Counted from the stretch's first letter, positions 1 through 8,617 are shown. The stretch is DNA of 64,000 bases from Crossiella sp. S99.2 (GCF_023094165.1 NZ_JALMDK010000019.1:124001-188000); one strand, 5' to 3'. A program made the numbers and translations. Notes: generated by a model from the sequence alone, not told the origin.

Positions 1-1254
1 CCGCATCCGCTGGAGCAGGTCGAGCTGCCGGAGTCCGGTGTCCTGCGTGGACCTGACCTGTCCTATGTGGACGGTGTGTACCACCTGCTGTACAGCACGG
101 CGCTCTCCGCGGGCGAGCACGGCTTCGCCGATTCGCCGATCTTCCACGTGCGGGCGCCGTCGCCACATGGCCCCTGGTCGCCGCCGGAGTTGTTGCACGC
201 CAAGGGTTTCCATCCGTCGCTCTACCACGAGTCAGGGCGGTCCTACCTGTTGTGGGCCGAGTGGGACCACCGGCCGGGCCGGGACTCCTCCGGCGGAACC
301 TGGGCGCAGGAGTTCGATCGCGGCGCGCGGCGGCTGACCGGGCGGGCGCATCCGGTGCGCGGGGGTGACCGAGGCGCCCGGCTGCACCGGCGGGCGGGCT
401 GGTACTACCTGGTGGCCGAAGGAATCGCGGTGGCCAGGTCGCCGCACCTGACCGGGCCGTTCCACCCGGATCCGCACGGCGCGCTGGTGGCCGGCGGCGG
501 GCCGGGGTGCCTGGTCGAGGGCCGGGCGGGGGAGTGGTGGCTGACGGCGTGGCCGGCGGACGGGTGCGCGCTGGGGCCGGAAACCGTTGTGCGGGCGGTG
601 GATTGGGCAGGTGACGGGTGGCCGCGGGTCGGTGCACAGCGGCCGCGGATCAGTCCCACCGCACCTGATCCGGCCCACTTGGTCGACGACTTCGACGCCA
701 CCGAACTCGCCTTCTGCTGGCAGTCCGTGCGCCGCCCGCCCGACCCCGGCTGGCTCTCGCTCCGCGAACGCCCCGGCTGGCTGCGGCTGCGCGCGGACGA
801 GTCCCCGGCCAGCCGCCACCGGGTCAGCCTGCTCGCCCGCCACCAGCACCAGGACTGCGAGTTCAGCGCCGTGCTCGACGCCCAGCCCACGCATTTCCAG
901 CAGCTGGCCGGGCTGATCCACTACACCGACCACACCCGCTGGCACTGGCTGCACCTCACCCACCACGAGCGGATCGGCCGCTGCCTCGCCGTCCTGACCA
1001 GCGAAAACGGTCAGCTGGCTGCCCCGGCCGACCCGCTGCCCTGGCCGAGTGGACCGGTCTGGCTGCGCGCCCTGATCCAGCACGGCGAGCTGCGTTTCAC
1101 CGCCTCCGCCGACGGCGGGACCTGGACCGGGATCGGCCCGCCGCTGCCGGTCTCGCGCGGCTTCCTCGGGGTGTGCGCGACCGATCTCACCGGGGCGCGG
1201 CTGGTGTGCGATGTGGACCGGATGTCGTTGCGCCCGCTAGCCAGCCCCAGGTGA
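1..1254 (+). CDS. Glycoside hydrolase family 43-type protein, 5' end missing
   Basis: The frame is open from base 1, so the start lies left of the window and 417 residues are visible. The visible N-terminal part has the five-bladed-propeller signature of GH43 enzymes (DLSYVDGVYHLLYS, residues 19-32), which remove or cut arabinose/xylose chains of plant polysaccharides. From about residue 222 (DDFD) the protein changes to a beta-sandwich like the beta-xylosidase C2 domain (HQHQDCEFSAV, then WHWLHLTHHE). The first catalytic Asp of the family is probably upstream of the window and cannot be checked. The last 68 bases overlap the 3' end of the opposite-strand dehydrogenase. GH43-like fold is fairly sure; substrate is unknown. 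Confidence 0.75.
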   Translation, partial: PHPLEQVELPESGVLRGPDLSYVDGVYHLLYSTALSAGEHGFADSPIFHVRAPSPHGPWSPPELLHAKGFHPSLYHESGRSYLLWAEWDHRPGRDSSGGTWAQEFDRGARRLTGRAHPVRGGDRGARLHRRAGWYYLVAEGIAVARSPHLTGPFHPDPHGALVAGGGPGCLVEGRAGEWWLTAWPADGCALGPETVVRAVDWAGDGWPRVGAQRPRISPTAPDPAHLVDDFDATELAFCWQSVRRPPDPGWLSLRERPGWLRLRADESPASRHRVSLLARHQHQDCEFSAVLDAQPTHFQQLAGLIHYTDHTRWHWLHLTHHERIGRCLAVLTSENGQLAAPADPLPWPSGPVWLRALIQHGELRFTASADGGTWTGIGPPLPVSRGFLGVCATDLTGARLVCDVDRMSLRPLASPR

Positions 1255-2791
1255 GCGCGGAGCCGATGGTGGCGCCCGCGGACACCGTGCCGGGGCCGAT
1301 CGCGGCGGCCATCGCGTTGCCCGCGGCGTAGAGGCCGGTGATCGGCGAATCGTCCCAGCGCAAGACCCTGGCGTGCGCGTCCACCCGAGGCCCGCCCTTG
1401 GTGCCGACCAGCCCGGCCTGCACCGGCATGGCGAGGAACGGGGGTTCGGTGAGCGGGCCGAGGTTGGGGTGTGGTGCGCCCGGGTCGCCGCCGTGGCGGT
1501 CGTAGGCGAAGGCGCCACGAGCGAACGCGGGATCGGCGCCCTGGGCCGCGTGTGTGTTGAACTCGGTGACGGTGGCGGTCAGCGTGGCGGCCGGGATGCC
1601 GAGCTGGTCGGCCAGTTCGGGCAGGGTGTCGGCCTGGCGGACGTGCGCGGGCAGCGGCTGGCCGGGGTAGGCCCCGGCGAAGGGGTAGCGGGCGCGGAAG
1701 TGCGCGTCGGCGATGGCCCAGGCGGGCAGGTTGCGCGGCAGGCCGGTGACCGGATCGGCTTCGGCGAAGGCGAGTGCGACGTTGTGACTGGACTCGTTGA
1801 CGAACCGCCGTCCGGCCTGGTTGACCCAGATGACATGCGGCAGCATCCGTTCGGACAGCACCAGTTCCGGCCGCGGCGAGCCGTCCGCCCAGGTCGAACC
1901 CTGGCGTACCGGCCAGCTCCACGCCTCACCCAGGTGCGCGAACGCCGCGCCTGCCTGGGCCGCCAGCCGGATCGCCGCGCCCCGGTTGACCGGTGGCGAG
2001 ACCGGGTGCAGGTAGGGGCCGTGCAGCAGCCGCTCGGCCAGGCCGGCATCGTGCTCGAAGCCGCCGCAGGCCAGGATCACCGCGTCCGCGCCGAGTTCGC
2101 CGTAGGGCGTGCGCACCCCGGTCACCCAGTCGCCGTCGAGCCGGAGTCCGGAGACCGGCTGCCCCTTCCGCAGTTGGACGCCGGCTGCCTGACACCCGTG
2201 CAGCAGTCCGGCGATCAGGCCCTGGCCCAGGGTGACCTGGCCGGTGGTCATCCGGTACTCGATCAGGCCCTGGGGCAGCTGTCCGCCGGTCATCAGGCCG
2301 AGCCCGGCGATCTCCTCGTTCGTCAGCACCATCGGGAAGGCAGCCGGCCAGAACAGGTCGTCCGCCCGGCCCAGCCCACCCAGTTCGACCGGCGCCACCT
2401 CGATGTTGCGCCCCCCGGGTTTGCCGCCGGGGGCCTCGGCGAAGGAGTCCGGGGTGCTCATCGGTGTGAACTCGATCGGGCTGTGCGCCTCGACGAACCG
2501 GGCCATCCGCGGCGCCGCGTCCACGAACGCGGTGGCCAGCTCGGGTTCCCGGCCCGCGGTGCGGCCCAGCAGGTAGGTCAGCGCGTCCGCCCGGTCGTCG
2601 GCCACGCCGAACGCGGCCATCCGGTGGTTGTCCGGCACCCACGCCTGACCACCGGAGACCGCGGTGGTGCCGCCCCAGTGCGGACTGCCCTCCAGCACGG
2701 TCACCCTGGCCCCGCCGACCGCCGCGGCCAGTGCCGCGCACAGCCCGGCCGCGCCCGAGCCGATCACCACCACGTCCGTGCTCTCGCTCAT
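1187..2791 (-). CDS. FAD-dependent dehydrogenase (fumarate reductase / 3-ketosteroid delta-1-dehydrogenase-like)
   Basis: This is a 534-residue flavoprotein. The dinucleotide-binding motif GSGAAG is at residues 11-16, followed by VTVLEG (end of the Rossmann strand) and the GGTTAVSGG segment typical of the fumarate reductase/KstD superfamily, where FAD is bound and hydride is taken from a saturated substrate. The C-terminal part keeps the second FAD-contacting region (GLYAAGNAMA, then GPGTVSAGATIG). The ATG at 2791 was chosen because the fold begins six residues later; upstream in-frame codons encode no recognisable protein. It is divergent from the monooxygenase gene with a 56-bp gap, so the two may be co-regulated. 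A steroid or short-chain enoate substrate is possible but not shown. Confidence 0.8.
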   Translation of the reverse strand: MSESTDVVVIGSGAAGLCAALAAAVGGARVTVLEGSPHWGGTTAVSGGQAWVPDNHRMAAFGVADDRADALTYLLGRTAGREPELATAFVDAAPRMARFVEAHSPIEFTPMSTPDSFAEAPGGKPGGRNIEVAPVELGGLGRADDLFWPAAFPMVLTNEEIAGLGLMTGGQLPQGLIEYRMTTGQVTLGQGLIAGLLHGCQAAGVQLRKGQPVSGLRLDGDWVTGVRTPYGELGADAVILACGGFEHDAGLAERLLHGPYLHPVSPPVNRGAAIRLAAQAGAAFAHLGEAWSWPVRQGSTWADGSPRPELVLSERMLPHVIWVNQAGRRFVNESSHNVALAFAEADPVTGLPRNLPAWAIADAHFRARYPFAGAYPGQPLPAHVRQADTLPELADQLGIPAATLTATVTEFNTHAAQGADPAFARGAFAYDRHGGDPGAPHPNLGPLTEPPFLAMPVQAGLVGTKGGPRVDAHARVLRWDDSPITGLYAAGNAMAAAIGPGTVSAGATIGSALTWGWLAGATTSGPHRTPAAPR

Positions 2792-2847
2792 GTCCTCGCC
2801 CTCGTCCGCCGGGTATCGGATCGTGCGGGCCCGGCGTTGTAGTGCCC

Positions 2848-3882
2848 ATGGAACTCGGTATCTACAGCTTCGGCGACCGCAGCCCCGATCCGGTGACGGG
2901 CGAGCAGGTCTCCGTGGCACGGGCCCTGGCCAACCAGCTGGAGCGGATCAAGCTGGCGGACGAGCTGGGCCTGTCCTTCTACGGTCTGGGTGAGCACCAC
3001 CTGGACCAGTACGCGATCTCCAACCCGGCCACCGTGCTGGCCGCGGCGGCCAGTGTCACCGAGCACATCACGCTCAGCTCCGCGGTCACCGTGCTCAGCA
3101 CCGAGGACCCGGTCCGGGTCTACCAGCAGTTCACCACGCTGGACCAGCTCAGTCACGGCCGCGCCGAACTGCTGGCCGGTCGCGGCTCGTTCACCGAGTC
3201 CTTCCCGCTCTTTGGCGCGGACCTCGGCGACTACGACGAGTTGTTCGAGGAGAAGCTGGCGCTGCTGCTGCGCATCGACCGCGAGGACCCGCTGACCTGG
3301 TCCGGCAAGCACCGCACCCGGCTGGAGAACGTGCGAGTGCTGCCCCGACCGTACGGTAGGCGGCTGCGCATCTCCGTGGGCACCGGCGGCAACCCGGAGT
3401 CCTCGATCCGCGCGGGCGTGCTCGGCCTGCCCGTGGTGTACGCGGTGATCGGCGGCCAGCCGGAACGGTTCGCGCCGCTGGTGGACCTGTACCGGCGGGC
3501 TGGGGCGGCCGCCGAGCACGCGCCGGAGGATCTGCACGTGACCATGGGCGCGATCGGGTTCATCGCGCCGCGTTCGCAGGACGCCAAGGACATTTTCTAC
3601 CCGTACTGGCTGCAGACGATGAAGTACGGCGCGCGGGCGCGGGGCTGGGCGGTGCCCACCAGGGCCGACTACGACGGGTACACCGAGAACGCGAACGCGC
3701 TGTTCACCGGTAGTCCGGAGCAGGTGGCGGAGCGGATCATCAGTGTTGGCAAGCTGGTTGGCGCGAACCGGTACGCGATGCAGATGGACTGGTCCGGGGT
3801 GCCGCACGAGCACGTGATGAAGGCGATCGAACTGCTCGGGACCGAGGTGCTGCCGCTGGTCCGGAAGGAGTTCACGGACTGA
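2848..3882 (+). CDS. LLM-class (luciferase-like) flavin-dependent oxidoreductase
   Basis: The 344-residue product begins MELGIYSFGD and has the TIM-barrel pattern of bacterial luciferase-like monooxygenases, which use FMNH2 or F420. Visible hallmarks are YGLGEHH near residue 50, the VTVLSTEDPVRVYQ strand-helix, LDQLSHGRAELLAGRG and the C-terminal GSPEQVAERI. The start is the ATG 56 bp from the divergent FAD dehydrogenase start. No clear Shine-Dalgarno sequence is visible, so a short or leaderless transcript is possible. Pairing with the dehydrogenase hints at a shared oxidation pathway, but neither substrate can be read from sequence. Confidence 0.8.
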   Translation: MELGIYSFGDRSPDPVTGEQVSVARALANQLERIKLADELGLSFYGLGEHHLDQYAISNPATVLAAAASVTEHITLSSAVTVLSTEDPVRVYQQFTTLDQLSHGRAELLAGRGSFTESFPLFGADLGDYDELFEEKLALLLRIDREDPLTWSGKHRTRLENVRVLPRPYGRRLRISVGTGGNPESSIRAGVLGLPVVYAVIGGQPERFAPLVDLYRRAGAAAEHAPEDLHVTMGAIGFIAPRSQDAKDIFYPYWLQTMKYGARARGWAVPTRADYDGYTENANALFTGSPEQVAERIISVGKLVGANRYAMQMDWSGVPHEHVMKAIELLGTEVLPLVRKEFTD

Positions 3883-4007
3883 TAGCGCTGCGCTCCACTT
3901 TCAAGTTATAGCGGGGTGGGGGGCTTGCGGCAAGGCCCCGGTGGCGGTCCACAATTTCGCCACGTGCGCCGGCTGGTGCGCGTTCGCGATTACCAAGGGG
4001 ATTTGCC

Positions 4008-5240
4008 ATGCGGGTTCTGCTGTCGACAATCGGGTCGCGCGGCGATGTGCAACCGGTGGTCGCACTGGCGCTGACATTGCGCGAACTCGGGCAGGAGGTG
4101 CGGATTGTCGCGCCGCCGGACTTCGGCGAGTGGATCGGCTCGCTCGGGATCCCGTTCACCCCGGTCGGGCCGACGCTGCGGCACAGCGCCCGGCCCGACC
4201 CGGGGAAGCCGCAGGTCCCGCCAACCGCCGAGCAGCGCAAGCAGTTGATGGAAGGCACGGTCCGCGATCAGTTCGCCGCACTCGGCGAGGCGGCGCGCGG
4301 GTGCGATGTGATCGTGGCCTGGTCGGCGCTGCAGATCGCGGCCGCCTCGGTGGCCGAACACCTGGGAATCCGCTACGTCTATGTCACCTTCTGCCCGAAC
4401 ACCCTGCCCTCGCCGCACCACGGACCGGCCCCATTGGGCAGCCTCGGGCAGAAACCGCCCGAGGATCCGGCGCAATTCGCCGAACTCTGGGCACAGAACG
4501 CGGAATTCCTGAACGCGGGCTGGGGCGAGGCACTCAACACCCACCGCGCGGAACTCGGCCTGTCCCCGGTCACCGATGTCCGCGGCTACATGTTCACCGA
4601 GCAGCCCTGGCTGGCCGCCGACCCGACCCTGGCGCCCTGGCAGCGGCCCGCCGAACTGGACGTGGTGCAGACCGGCGCGTGGAGCATGCCGGACGAGCGG
4701 CCGCTGCCACCGGAGCTGACCGAGTTCCTGGACGCGGGCGAGCCGCCGGTCTTCTTCGGCTTCGGCAGCATGCCCGCACCCGGTGACCTGGGCCAGGAGG
4801 TGCTCAAGGCGGCCCGCGCGGTGGGGCGGCGGGCGATCGTCTCCCGCGGCTGGGCCGATGTGGAGCTGATCGAGGACGCGCCGGACTGCCTGTCCGTCGG
4901 CGAGGTCAACTACGACGCGCTGTTCCCGCGGGTCGCGGCGGTGGTGCACCACGGCGGTTCCGGCACCAGCACCGCGGTCACCCGCTCCGGCACCCCGCAG
5001 GTGATCGTGCCGCAGCTCTACGACCAGCACTACCTCGCCGAGCGGGTGCAAGCCCTGGGCATCGGCTTCGCGCACGCGCCCGGGGCGCCCACGGCGGAAT
5101 CACTGGTGACGGCACTGGAGTTCGTGCTGCAGCCGGAGATCGCCGAGCGGGGCAGGAAGATCGCGAAGCAGGTCCGCACCGACGGCACCCAGGTCGCAGC
5201 GCAACTGCTGCTGGCCGAGACCCAGCAGCCCCGCCCATAA
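4008..5240 (+). CDS. GT1-family glycosyltransferase (vancomycin-group/MGT type)
   Basis: This is a 410-residue GT-B enzyme. It opens MRVLLSTIGSRGDVQP, the classic N-terminus of natural-product glycosyltransferases such as the glycopeptide Gtf enzymes, and carries the nucleotide-sugar donor loop HHGGSGTSTAV followed by GTPQVIVPQLYDQHYLAERV near residues 314-350. It should transfer a sugar from an NDP donor to a small hydrophobic acceptor in the cytoplasm. An AAGGGG Shine-Dalgarno sequence sits about 9 bases before the ATG. The gene stands alone: no deoxysugar genes lie nearby and the PKS cluster is 44 kb away, so a role in that pathway is unproven. Detoxification of its own or a foreign metabolite is the main alternative. 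Confidence 0.85.
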   Translation: MRVLLSTIGSRGDVQPVVALALTLRELGQEVRIVAPPDFGEWIGSLGIPFTPVGPTLRHSARPDPGKPQVPPTAEQRKQLMEGTVRDQFAALGEAARGCDVIVAWSALQIAAASVAEHLGIRYVYVTFCPNTLPSPHHGPAPLGSLGQKPPEDPAQFAELWAQNAEFLNAGWGEALNTHRAELGLSPVTDVRGYMFTEQPWLAADPTLAPWQRPAELDVVQTGAWSMPDERPLPPELTEFLDAGEPPVFFGFGSMPAPGDLGQEVLKAARAVGRRAIVSRGWADVELIEDAPDCLSVGEVNYDALFPRVAAVVHHGGSGTSTAVTRSGTPQVIVPQLYDQHYLAERVQALGIGFAHAPGAPTAESLVTALEFVLQPEIAERGRKIAKQVRTDGTQVAAQLLLAETQQPRP

Positions 5241-5248
5241 CGCGCGCC

Positions 5249-5369
5249 GTGTTGGCCGTTGTCGTACACAGCCTTGGCCGAACTGGTACCGCTTGGGCCA
5301 ACTGGTACGCCCGCTTGGGCAAAGTCGGCGTACGGGTTGGCCCAACTCGCCGTCCACAACGGCCAACAC
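5249..5369. repeat. Palindromic repeat element, copy A
   Basis: Nested inverted repeats occupy the gap between two convergent genes. The outer arms GTGTTGGCCGTTGT (5249-5262) and ACAACGGCCAACAC (5356-5369) are perfectly complementary. Inner arms TTGGGCCAACTGGTACGCC (5293-5311) and 5327-5345 pair at 17 of 19 positions. A partial third copy of the inner core (TTGGCCGAACTGGTACC) is at 5274-5290. Here it could act as a bidirectional terminator, but related copies at 6.5-6.8, 20.4 and 46.0 kb are not in convergent gaps. Confidence 0.8.
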
Positions 5370-5384
5370 AGTGGCGGGGGCTGG

Positions 5385-6362
5385 CTAGCAGATCCGGCCG
5401 ACTACCTGGCGCATGATCTGGCAGACGTCGACCAGGGGTTTCTGCTCGGTGGTGGTGGTCGGCGCGGGCTTGCCGGTGAGCTTCTTCTTCGCGGTGGCGG
5501 GCTTGGCATCGGGCCGCTGCGGGGGCGCGGGCGGCGGCGCGATCACCGTGGTCACCACGATGATCGTGGTCTCGGTGGACGGCGCGGCGGTGGCGATCGG
5601 CGCGAGCTGCGCGGCCGCCATCGCCGGTTCCTCCCGCTCGCCGGGCGGGGCGAAGACCACGATGTAGGCGAAGGCGGCCAGCGCGGAACCCAGTCCGATG
5701 AGCACCGGCACGAACCGCCGGATGGCGGGCCGGGCGGCCGCGCGGTGCCGACCCAGCGGCACCGGCAACGGCGTGCGCGACTCGTCGGCCAGCCGGATCC
5801 GATCCCGGCCGGCCTGCTTGGCCACCTGGAGCGCGGCGTCCGCGGCCACCACGTAGGAGGTCAGGTCGTCCTCGGGCCGCGGCACCTTGGCACACACCCC
5901 GATGGAGGTGGTGACCCGGTCCAGCCGGATGATCCCGCCGTCGGTGCTGGGCGCGTCCACCGCGATCTCCCGCACCCCGGTCCGGATCCGATGCGCCACC
6001 GAGAGCGCCTCGGCCGCGTCGGTCTGGCGCAACAGCACCAGGAACTCGTCCCCACCATGCCCGCCATACCGGCCGAGCACATCGGACTCCCGGGTGGAGC
6101 GCCGCACGGTGTCCGCCACGGCCTTGATCACCGCGTCGCCCGCGATGTGCCCGAACCGGTCGTTGAACTGTTTGAACCGATCGATGTCGATGACCAGCAA
6201 CGCCAACGAATCCCGCGCCGCGGCGGCCTGGGCGAGTTCGGCCGGTGCCCGCTCGTCCCAGCCCCAGCGGTCAAGCAGACCGGTGAGGCGGTCGGTGGCG
6301 GCGTGGCCACAGGAGTGGCAGGCCGGGTCCACAGGATCGGCGCTCGAACCGGGCGCGGTCAT
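5385..6362 (-). CDS. GGDEF diguanylate cyclase-like protein with C-terminal membrane anchor
   Basis: In this 325-residue protein a GGDEF domain (about residues 22-192) contains DRLTGLL, DIDRFKQFND and an intact GGDEF motif at 103-107, so it may make cyclic di-GMP. No RxxD inhibitory site is seen at the usual spacing. A single membrane segment follows (about 217-240), then a Thr/Pro/Lys-rich tail ending in VDVCQIMRQVVGRIC. The order is reversed from the usual sensor-TM-GGDEF layout: the catalytic domain is N-terminal and the tail would face outside. An N-terminal CHSC pair precedes the domain. The ATG at 6362 has GGAGGG about 10 bases upstream; an upstream GTG at 6395 lacks one. It converges with the glycosyltransferase gene. 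Confidence 0.85.
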   Translation of the reverse strand: MTAPGSSADPVDPACHSCGHAATDRLTGLLDRWGWDERAPAELAQAAAARDSLALLVIDIDRFKQFNDRFGHIAGDAVIKAVADTVRRSTRESDVLGRYGGHGGDEFLVLLRQTDAAEALSVAHRIRTGVREIAVDAPSTDGGIIRLDRVTTSIGVCAKVPRPEDDLTSYVVAADAALQVAKQAGRDRIRLADESRTPLPVPLGRHRAAARPAIRRFVPVLIGLGSALAAFAYIVVFAPPGEREEPAMAAAQLAPIATAAPSTETTIIVVTTVIAPPPAPPQRPDAKPATAKKKLTGKPAPTTTTEQKPLVDVCQIMRQVVGRIC

Positions 6363-6504
6363 GACTGTGCAAGCCCTCCGTTTGGTGATCAGCACTCGGT
6401 GGGGTGTTTGTACCAGCTCCTGTGGGCAAGGGGCTCATGCGTGAGCGGGTGAATCCCGGTTCCACCGAGTGATCACCCAACCGGGTGAGGTCACCCCATA
6501 CCGA

Positions 6505-6562
6505 GTGTTGGCCGTTGTCGTACGGGGTGTTGGCGGTTGTGGGACGCCACGTTGGCCGTTGT
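6505..6562. repeat. Palindromic repeat element, copy B left cluster (three units)
   Basis: Three same-direction units of GTGTTGGCCGTTGT type lie at 6505-6518, 6527-6540 (one change, GGCGG) and 6551-6562. They are the reverse complement of the three units at 6774-6829, so the two clusters bracket about 210 bp as a long, imperfect inverted repeat. Confidence 0.75.
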
Positions 6563-6710
6563 TGTACGCCATGGGCCGCCGCGACCGGGCGAAGCCCGAA
6601 CAGGCGGCGGGGCAGATCAAAAGCCGGCATGAGCAGGTTGCGGGGCTGAGTGTGCTGCCGGGGCCGGTTCCAGCGTGGCTCCGAGGGCTCGAACCCCGCT
6701 CTCGTACCAC

Positions 6711-6829
6711 TTGGGCCAACTGGCACGCCCACTTGTGCCAACTCGGCGTACCAGTTGGGCCAACTCGCCGTCTACAACGGCCAACTCGCCGTCCATAACG
6801 GCCAACTCGCCGTCCATAACGGCCAACAC
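6711..6829. repeat. Palindromic repeat element, copy B right cluster
   Basis: An inner hairpin has arms at 6711-6729 and 6745-6763 (TTGGGCCAACTGGCACGCC against GGCGTACCAGTTGGGCCAA). It is followed by three tandem 21-bp units carrying AACGGCCAAC at 6774-6785, 6795-6806 and 6816-6829. The units are directly adjacent, so this is not a CRISPR array. Confidence 0.8.
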
Positions 6830-6860
6830 TCGGGGGTGGGGGGTGTGATAGACCTGGGGG

Positions 6861-7715
6861 GTGGTGGAGTTCAGCTTTCGTGGTCGGTGGGTGGGGCGCG
6901 AGGGCGCGATGATCATGGCGATCATCAATCGGACGCCGGATTCGTTTTATGACGGGGGTGCGAACTTCGCCGATGGGGCGGCGATGGCTTCGGTGGCCAA
7001 GGCGGTGGCTGAGGGGGCCGACATCATCGATATCGGTGGGGTCAAGGCTGGGCCGGGGACCGAGGTGGGGGTGGCGGAGGAGATTGCCCGGACGGTGCCG
7101 TTTCTGGTGGCGGTGCGGGCGGCTTTCCCCGACGTGGTGATCAGTATTGACACCTGGCGGGCTGAGGTCGCGCGGGTGGCCTGTGCCGAGGGGGCGGATC
7201 TGGTCAATGACACCTGGGCGGTGGCGGATCCCGCTCTGGTTGAGGTGGCGGCGGAGTTCGGGGCTGGGTTTGTGTGTTCGCACACCGGTGGGCTCACACC
7301 TCGGCATCGGCCGTTTCGGGTGCGGTTCACCGACATTGTGGGTGAGGTGATCGCGGAGACCACCTCGCGGGCGGAATCGCTGGTGCGGCAAGGGGTTCCG
7401 CGGGCGGGGATCCTGATCGACCCTACGCATGACTTCGGGAAGAACACCTGGCATGGGCTGGAACTACTGCGCCGGGCGGACGAGCTGGTGAACACCGGGT
7501 GGCCGGTGTTGATGGCGTTGTCCAACAAGGATTTCATCGGGGAGACCCTGGGCGTGCCGTTGGCGGGGCGGGTGGACGGGACCCTGGCGGCCACCGCCAT
7601 CGCGGCGTACTCGGGGGCCGCGGTGTTCCGGGCGCACCAGGTCGCGCGCACTCGGACGGTGCTCGATACCGTGGCCACGCTGTTGGCCAACCGGGCAGCG
7701 GCTCCGCTGAGCTGA
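6861..7715 (+). CDS. folP2: Dihydropteroate synthase homologue of the FolP2 type
   Basis: The 284-residue TIM-barrel product carries the pterin-binding family signature IMAIINRTPDSFYDGG near residues 18-33, then IDIGGVKAGPG, SIDTWRAEVA, VNDTW, LIDPTHDFGKNT and LMALSNKDFIGETLG. These closely follow the mycobacterial FolP2 paralogue rather than canonical FolP1: 'NRTPDSFYD' replaces 'NVTPDSFSD', and GGVKAGPG is retained. FolP2 proteins in mycobacteria do not supply the main dihydropteroate synthase activity, so a folate role is uncertain. The GTG at 6861 keeps the first beta-strand (VEFSFRG); ATG 6909 with an upstream GAGGG is a shorter alternative. The nitroreductase gene follows after 11 bases, so the two are probably cotranscribed. 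Confidence 0.85.
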   Translation: MVEFSFRGRWVGREGAMIMAIINRTPDSFYDGGANFADGAAMASVAKAVAEGADIIDIGGVKAGPGTEVGVAEEIARTVPFLVAVRAAFPDVVISIDTWRAEVARVACAEGADLVNDTWAVADPALVEVAAEFGAGFVCSHTGGLTPRHRPFRVRFTDIVGEVIAETTSRAESLVRQGVPRAGILIDPTHDFGKNTWHGLELLRRADELVNTGWPVLMALSNKDFIGETLGVPLAGRVDGTLAATAIAAYSGAAVFRAHQVARTRTVLDTVATLLANRAAAPLS

Positions 7716-7726
7716 AGGCAGGTCGC

Positions 7727-8371
7727 GTGGCCATCCTGGACCTCACGCCCGACGAGTTGCTGACCACCACCCGCTCGGTGCGCAAGCGGCTTGACCTGGA
7801 ACGACCAGTGCCGAGGGAACTGATCGAGGAATGCCTGGAGATCGCGTTGCAGGCGCCGTCGGGCAGCAATCGGCAGGGCTGGCACTGGGTGGTGGTGACT
7901 GATCGGGAGCAGCGGGCCGCGATTGGCGAGTACTACCGCCTCGCGGTGGCGAGCTACCTGGAATCGGGCGGGGCGGCGGGCAAGCTCTTCGCCGAGGACC
8001 CGGACCGGGCCAAGGTGCAGACCAAGGTGGGCAGCAGCGTGGCCTACCTCGGGGAGAAGATGGGACAGGTGCCGGTGCTGGTCATCCCGTGCCTGCGCGC
8101 GCCCGCGCTGGCCGAGGGCAACCAGGCGGGGCTGTGGGGCTCGATCCTGCCCGCGGCGTGGAGTTACATGCTGGCCGCGCGGGCCCGTGGCCTCGGCAGT
8201 GCCTGGACCACGTTGCACCTGGAGTACGAGACGGAGATCGCCGGGCTGCTCGGCCTGCCGTCCGATATCCGCCAGGCAGCGCTGATCCCGACCGCCTACG
8301 CTGTCGGCACGGACTTCCGCCGGGCCGCCCGCCAGCCGTTGGCCGAGGTGCTGCACTACGACCGCTGGTGA
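7727..8371 (+). CDS. Nitroreductase-family FMN oxidoreductase
   Basis: This 214-residue protein has the nitroreductase fold pattern. The N-terminal FMN phosphate-binding segment is TTTRSVRKRLDLERPV, followed by LQAPSGSNRQGWHWVVV, and the C-terminal half has the GLGSAWTT and ALIPTAYAVG segments. Family members reduce nitro compounds, quinones or flavins with NAD(P)H as homodimers. The GTG start at 7727 is preceded by GAAGGCAGG, a reasonable ribosome-binding site. It lies 11 bp after folP2 and probably shares its transcript; no functional link between the two is evident. The true substrate cannot be predicted. Confidence 0.85.
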   Translation: MAILDLTPDELLTTTRSVRKRLDLERPVPRELIEECLEIALQAPSGSNRQGWHWVVVTDREQRAAIGEYYRLAVASYLESGGAAGKLFAEDPDRAKVQTKVGSSVAYLGEKMGQVPVLVIPCLRAPALAEGNQAGLWGSILPAAWSYMLAARARGLGSAWTTLHLEYETEIAGLLGLPSDIRQAALIPTAYAVGTDFRRAARQPLAEVLHYDRW

Positions 8372-8443
8372 AAATGTCGGCGGCCAGGGGCATGATGAAG
8401 TCGCAGGTTCCGGGAACGGTTGAGCAGGTCAGGGGCAGCAGAC

Positions 8444-8617
8444 GTGGCAAGTGAGTTCACGGCGAACATCCTCCAGCGAGTGGCGCAGGCCGAGGCGGCC
8501 GTCCAGGCCGCGCGGGCAGACGGCGATGAACACCGCGCCGATCTGCATGAGGCCGATCTGGCCAATCTGAAACGGCTGGCCGGGGAGCACGGGGTCGACC
8601 TGAGCCGGGAGTCCTGA
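8444..8617 (+). CDS. Small conserved helical protein, unknown function
   Basis: This 57-residue protein is rich in Ala, Glu, Arg and His (ANILQRVAQAEAAVQAARADGD) and is predicted to form two helices, without Cys, signal peptide or membrane segment. GTG 8444 was chosen for the AGGGG ribosome-binding site about ten bases upstream; a TTG at 8420 is the alternative. It lies 72 bp after the nitroreductase gene and only 8 bp before the sugar kinase gene, so it is probably cotranscribed with the kinase. I do not recognise a family. Confidence 0.55.
   Translation: MASEFTANILQRVAQAEAAVQAARADGDEHRADLHEADLANLKRLAGEHGVDLSRES

Larger units (their letters stand above)
6363..6860. other. Intergenic region between divergent genes, dominated by palindromic repeats
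   Basis: This gap of about 500 bp separates the GGDEF gene from folP2. It holds the left and right repeat clusters of copy B, listed separately. The middle 6563-6710 is non-repetitive and holds no convincing gene. The promoters of both divergent genes must lie here, but no hexamers stand out. Confidence 0.6.

Noticed and set aside
4008..5240. Glycosyltransferase as part of the PKS cluster
   Set aside because: It lies 44 kb from the PKS with unrelated genes between and no sugar-biosynthesis genes.
6677..6708. tRNA-like 3' part: GGGCTCGAACCCC followed by CTCGTACCA
   Set aside because: No acceptor, D or anticodon arm could be folded upstream at the right spacing; likely coincidence in the repeat-flanking DNA.
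6774..6829. Possible CRISPR-like array of 21-bp units
   Set aside because: Units are directly adjacent with no spacers, have mirror copies at 6505-6562, and no cas genes are present.
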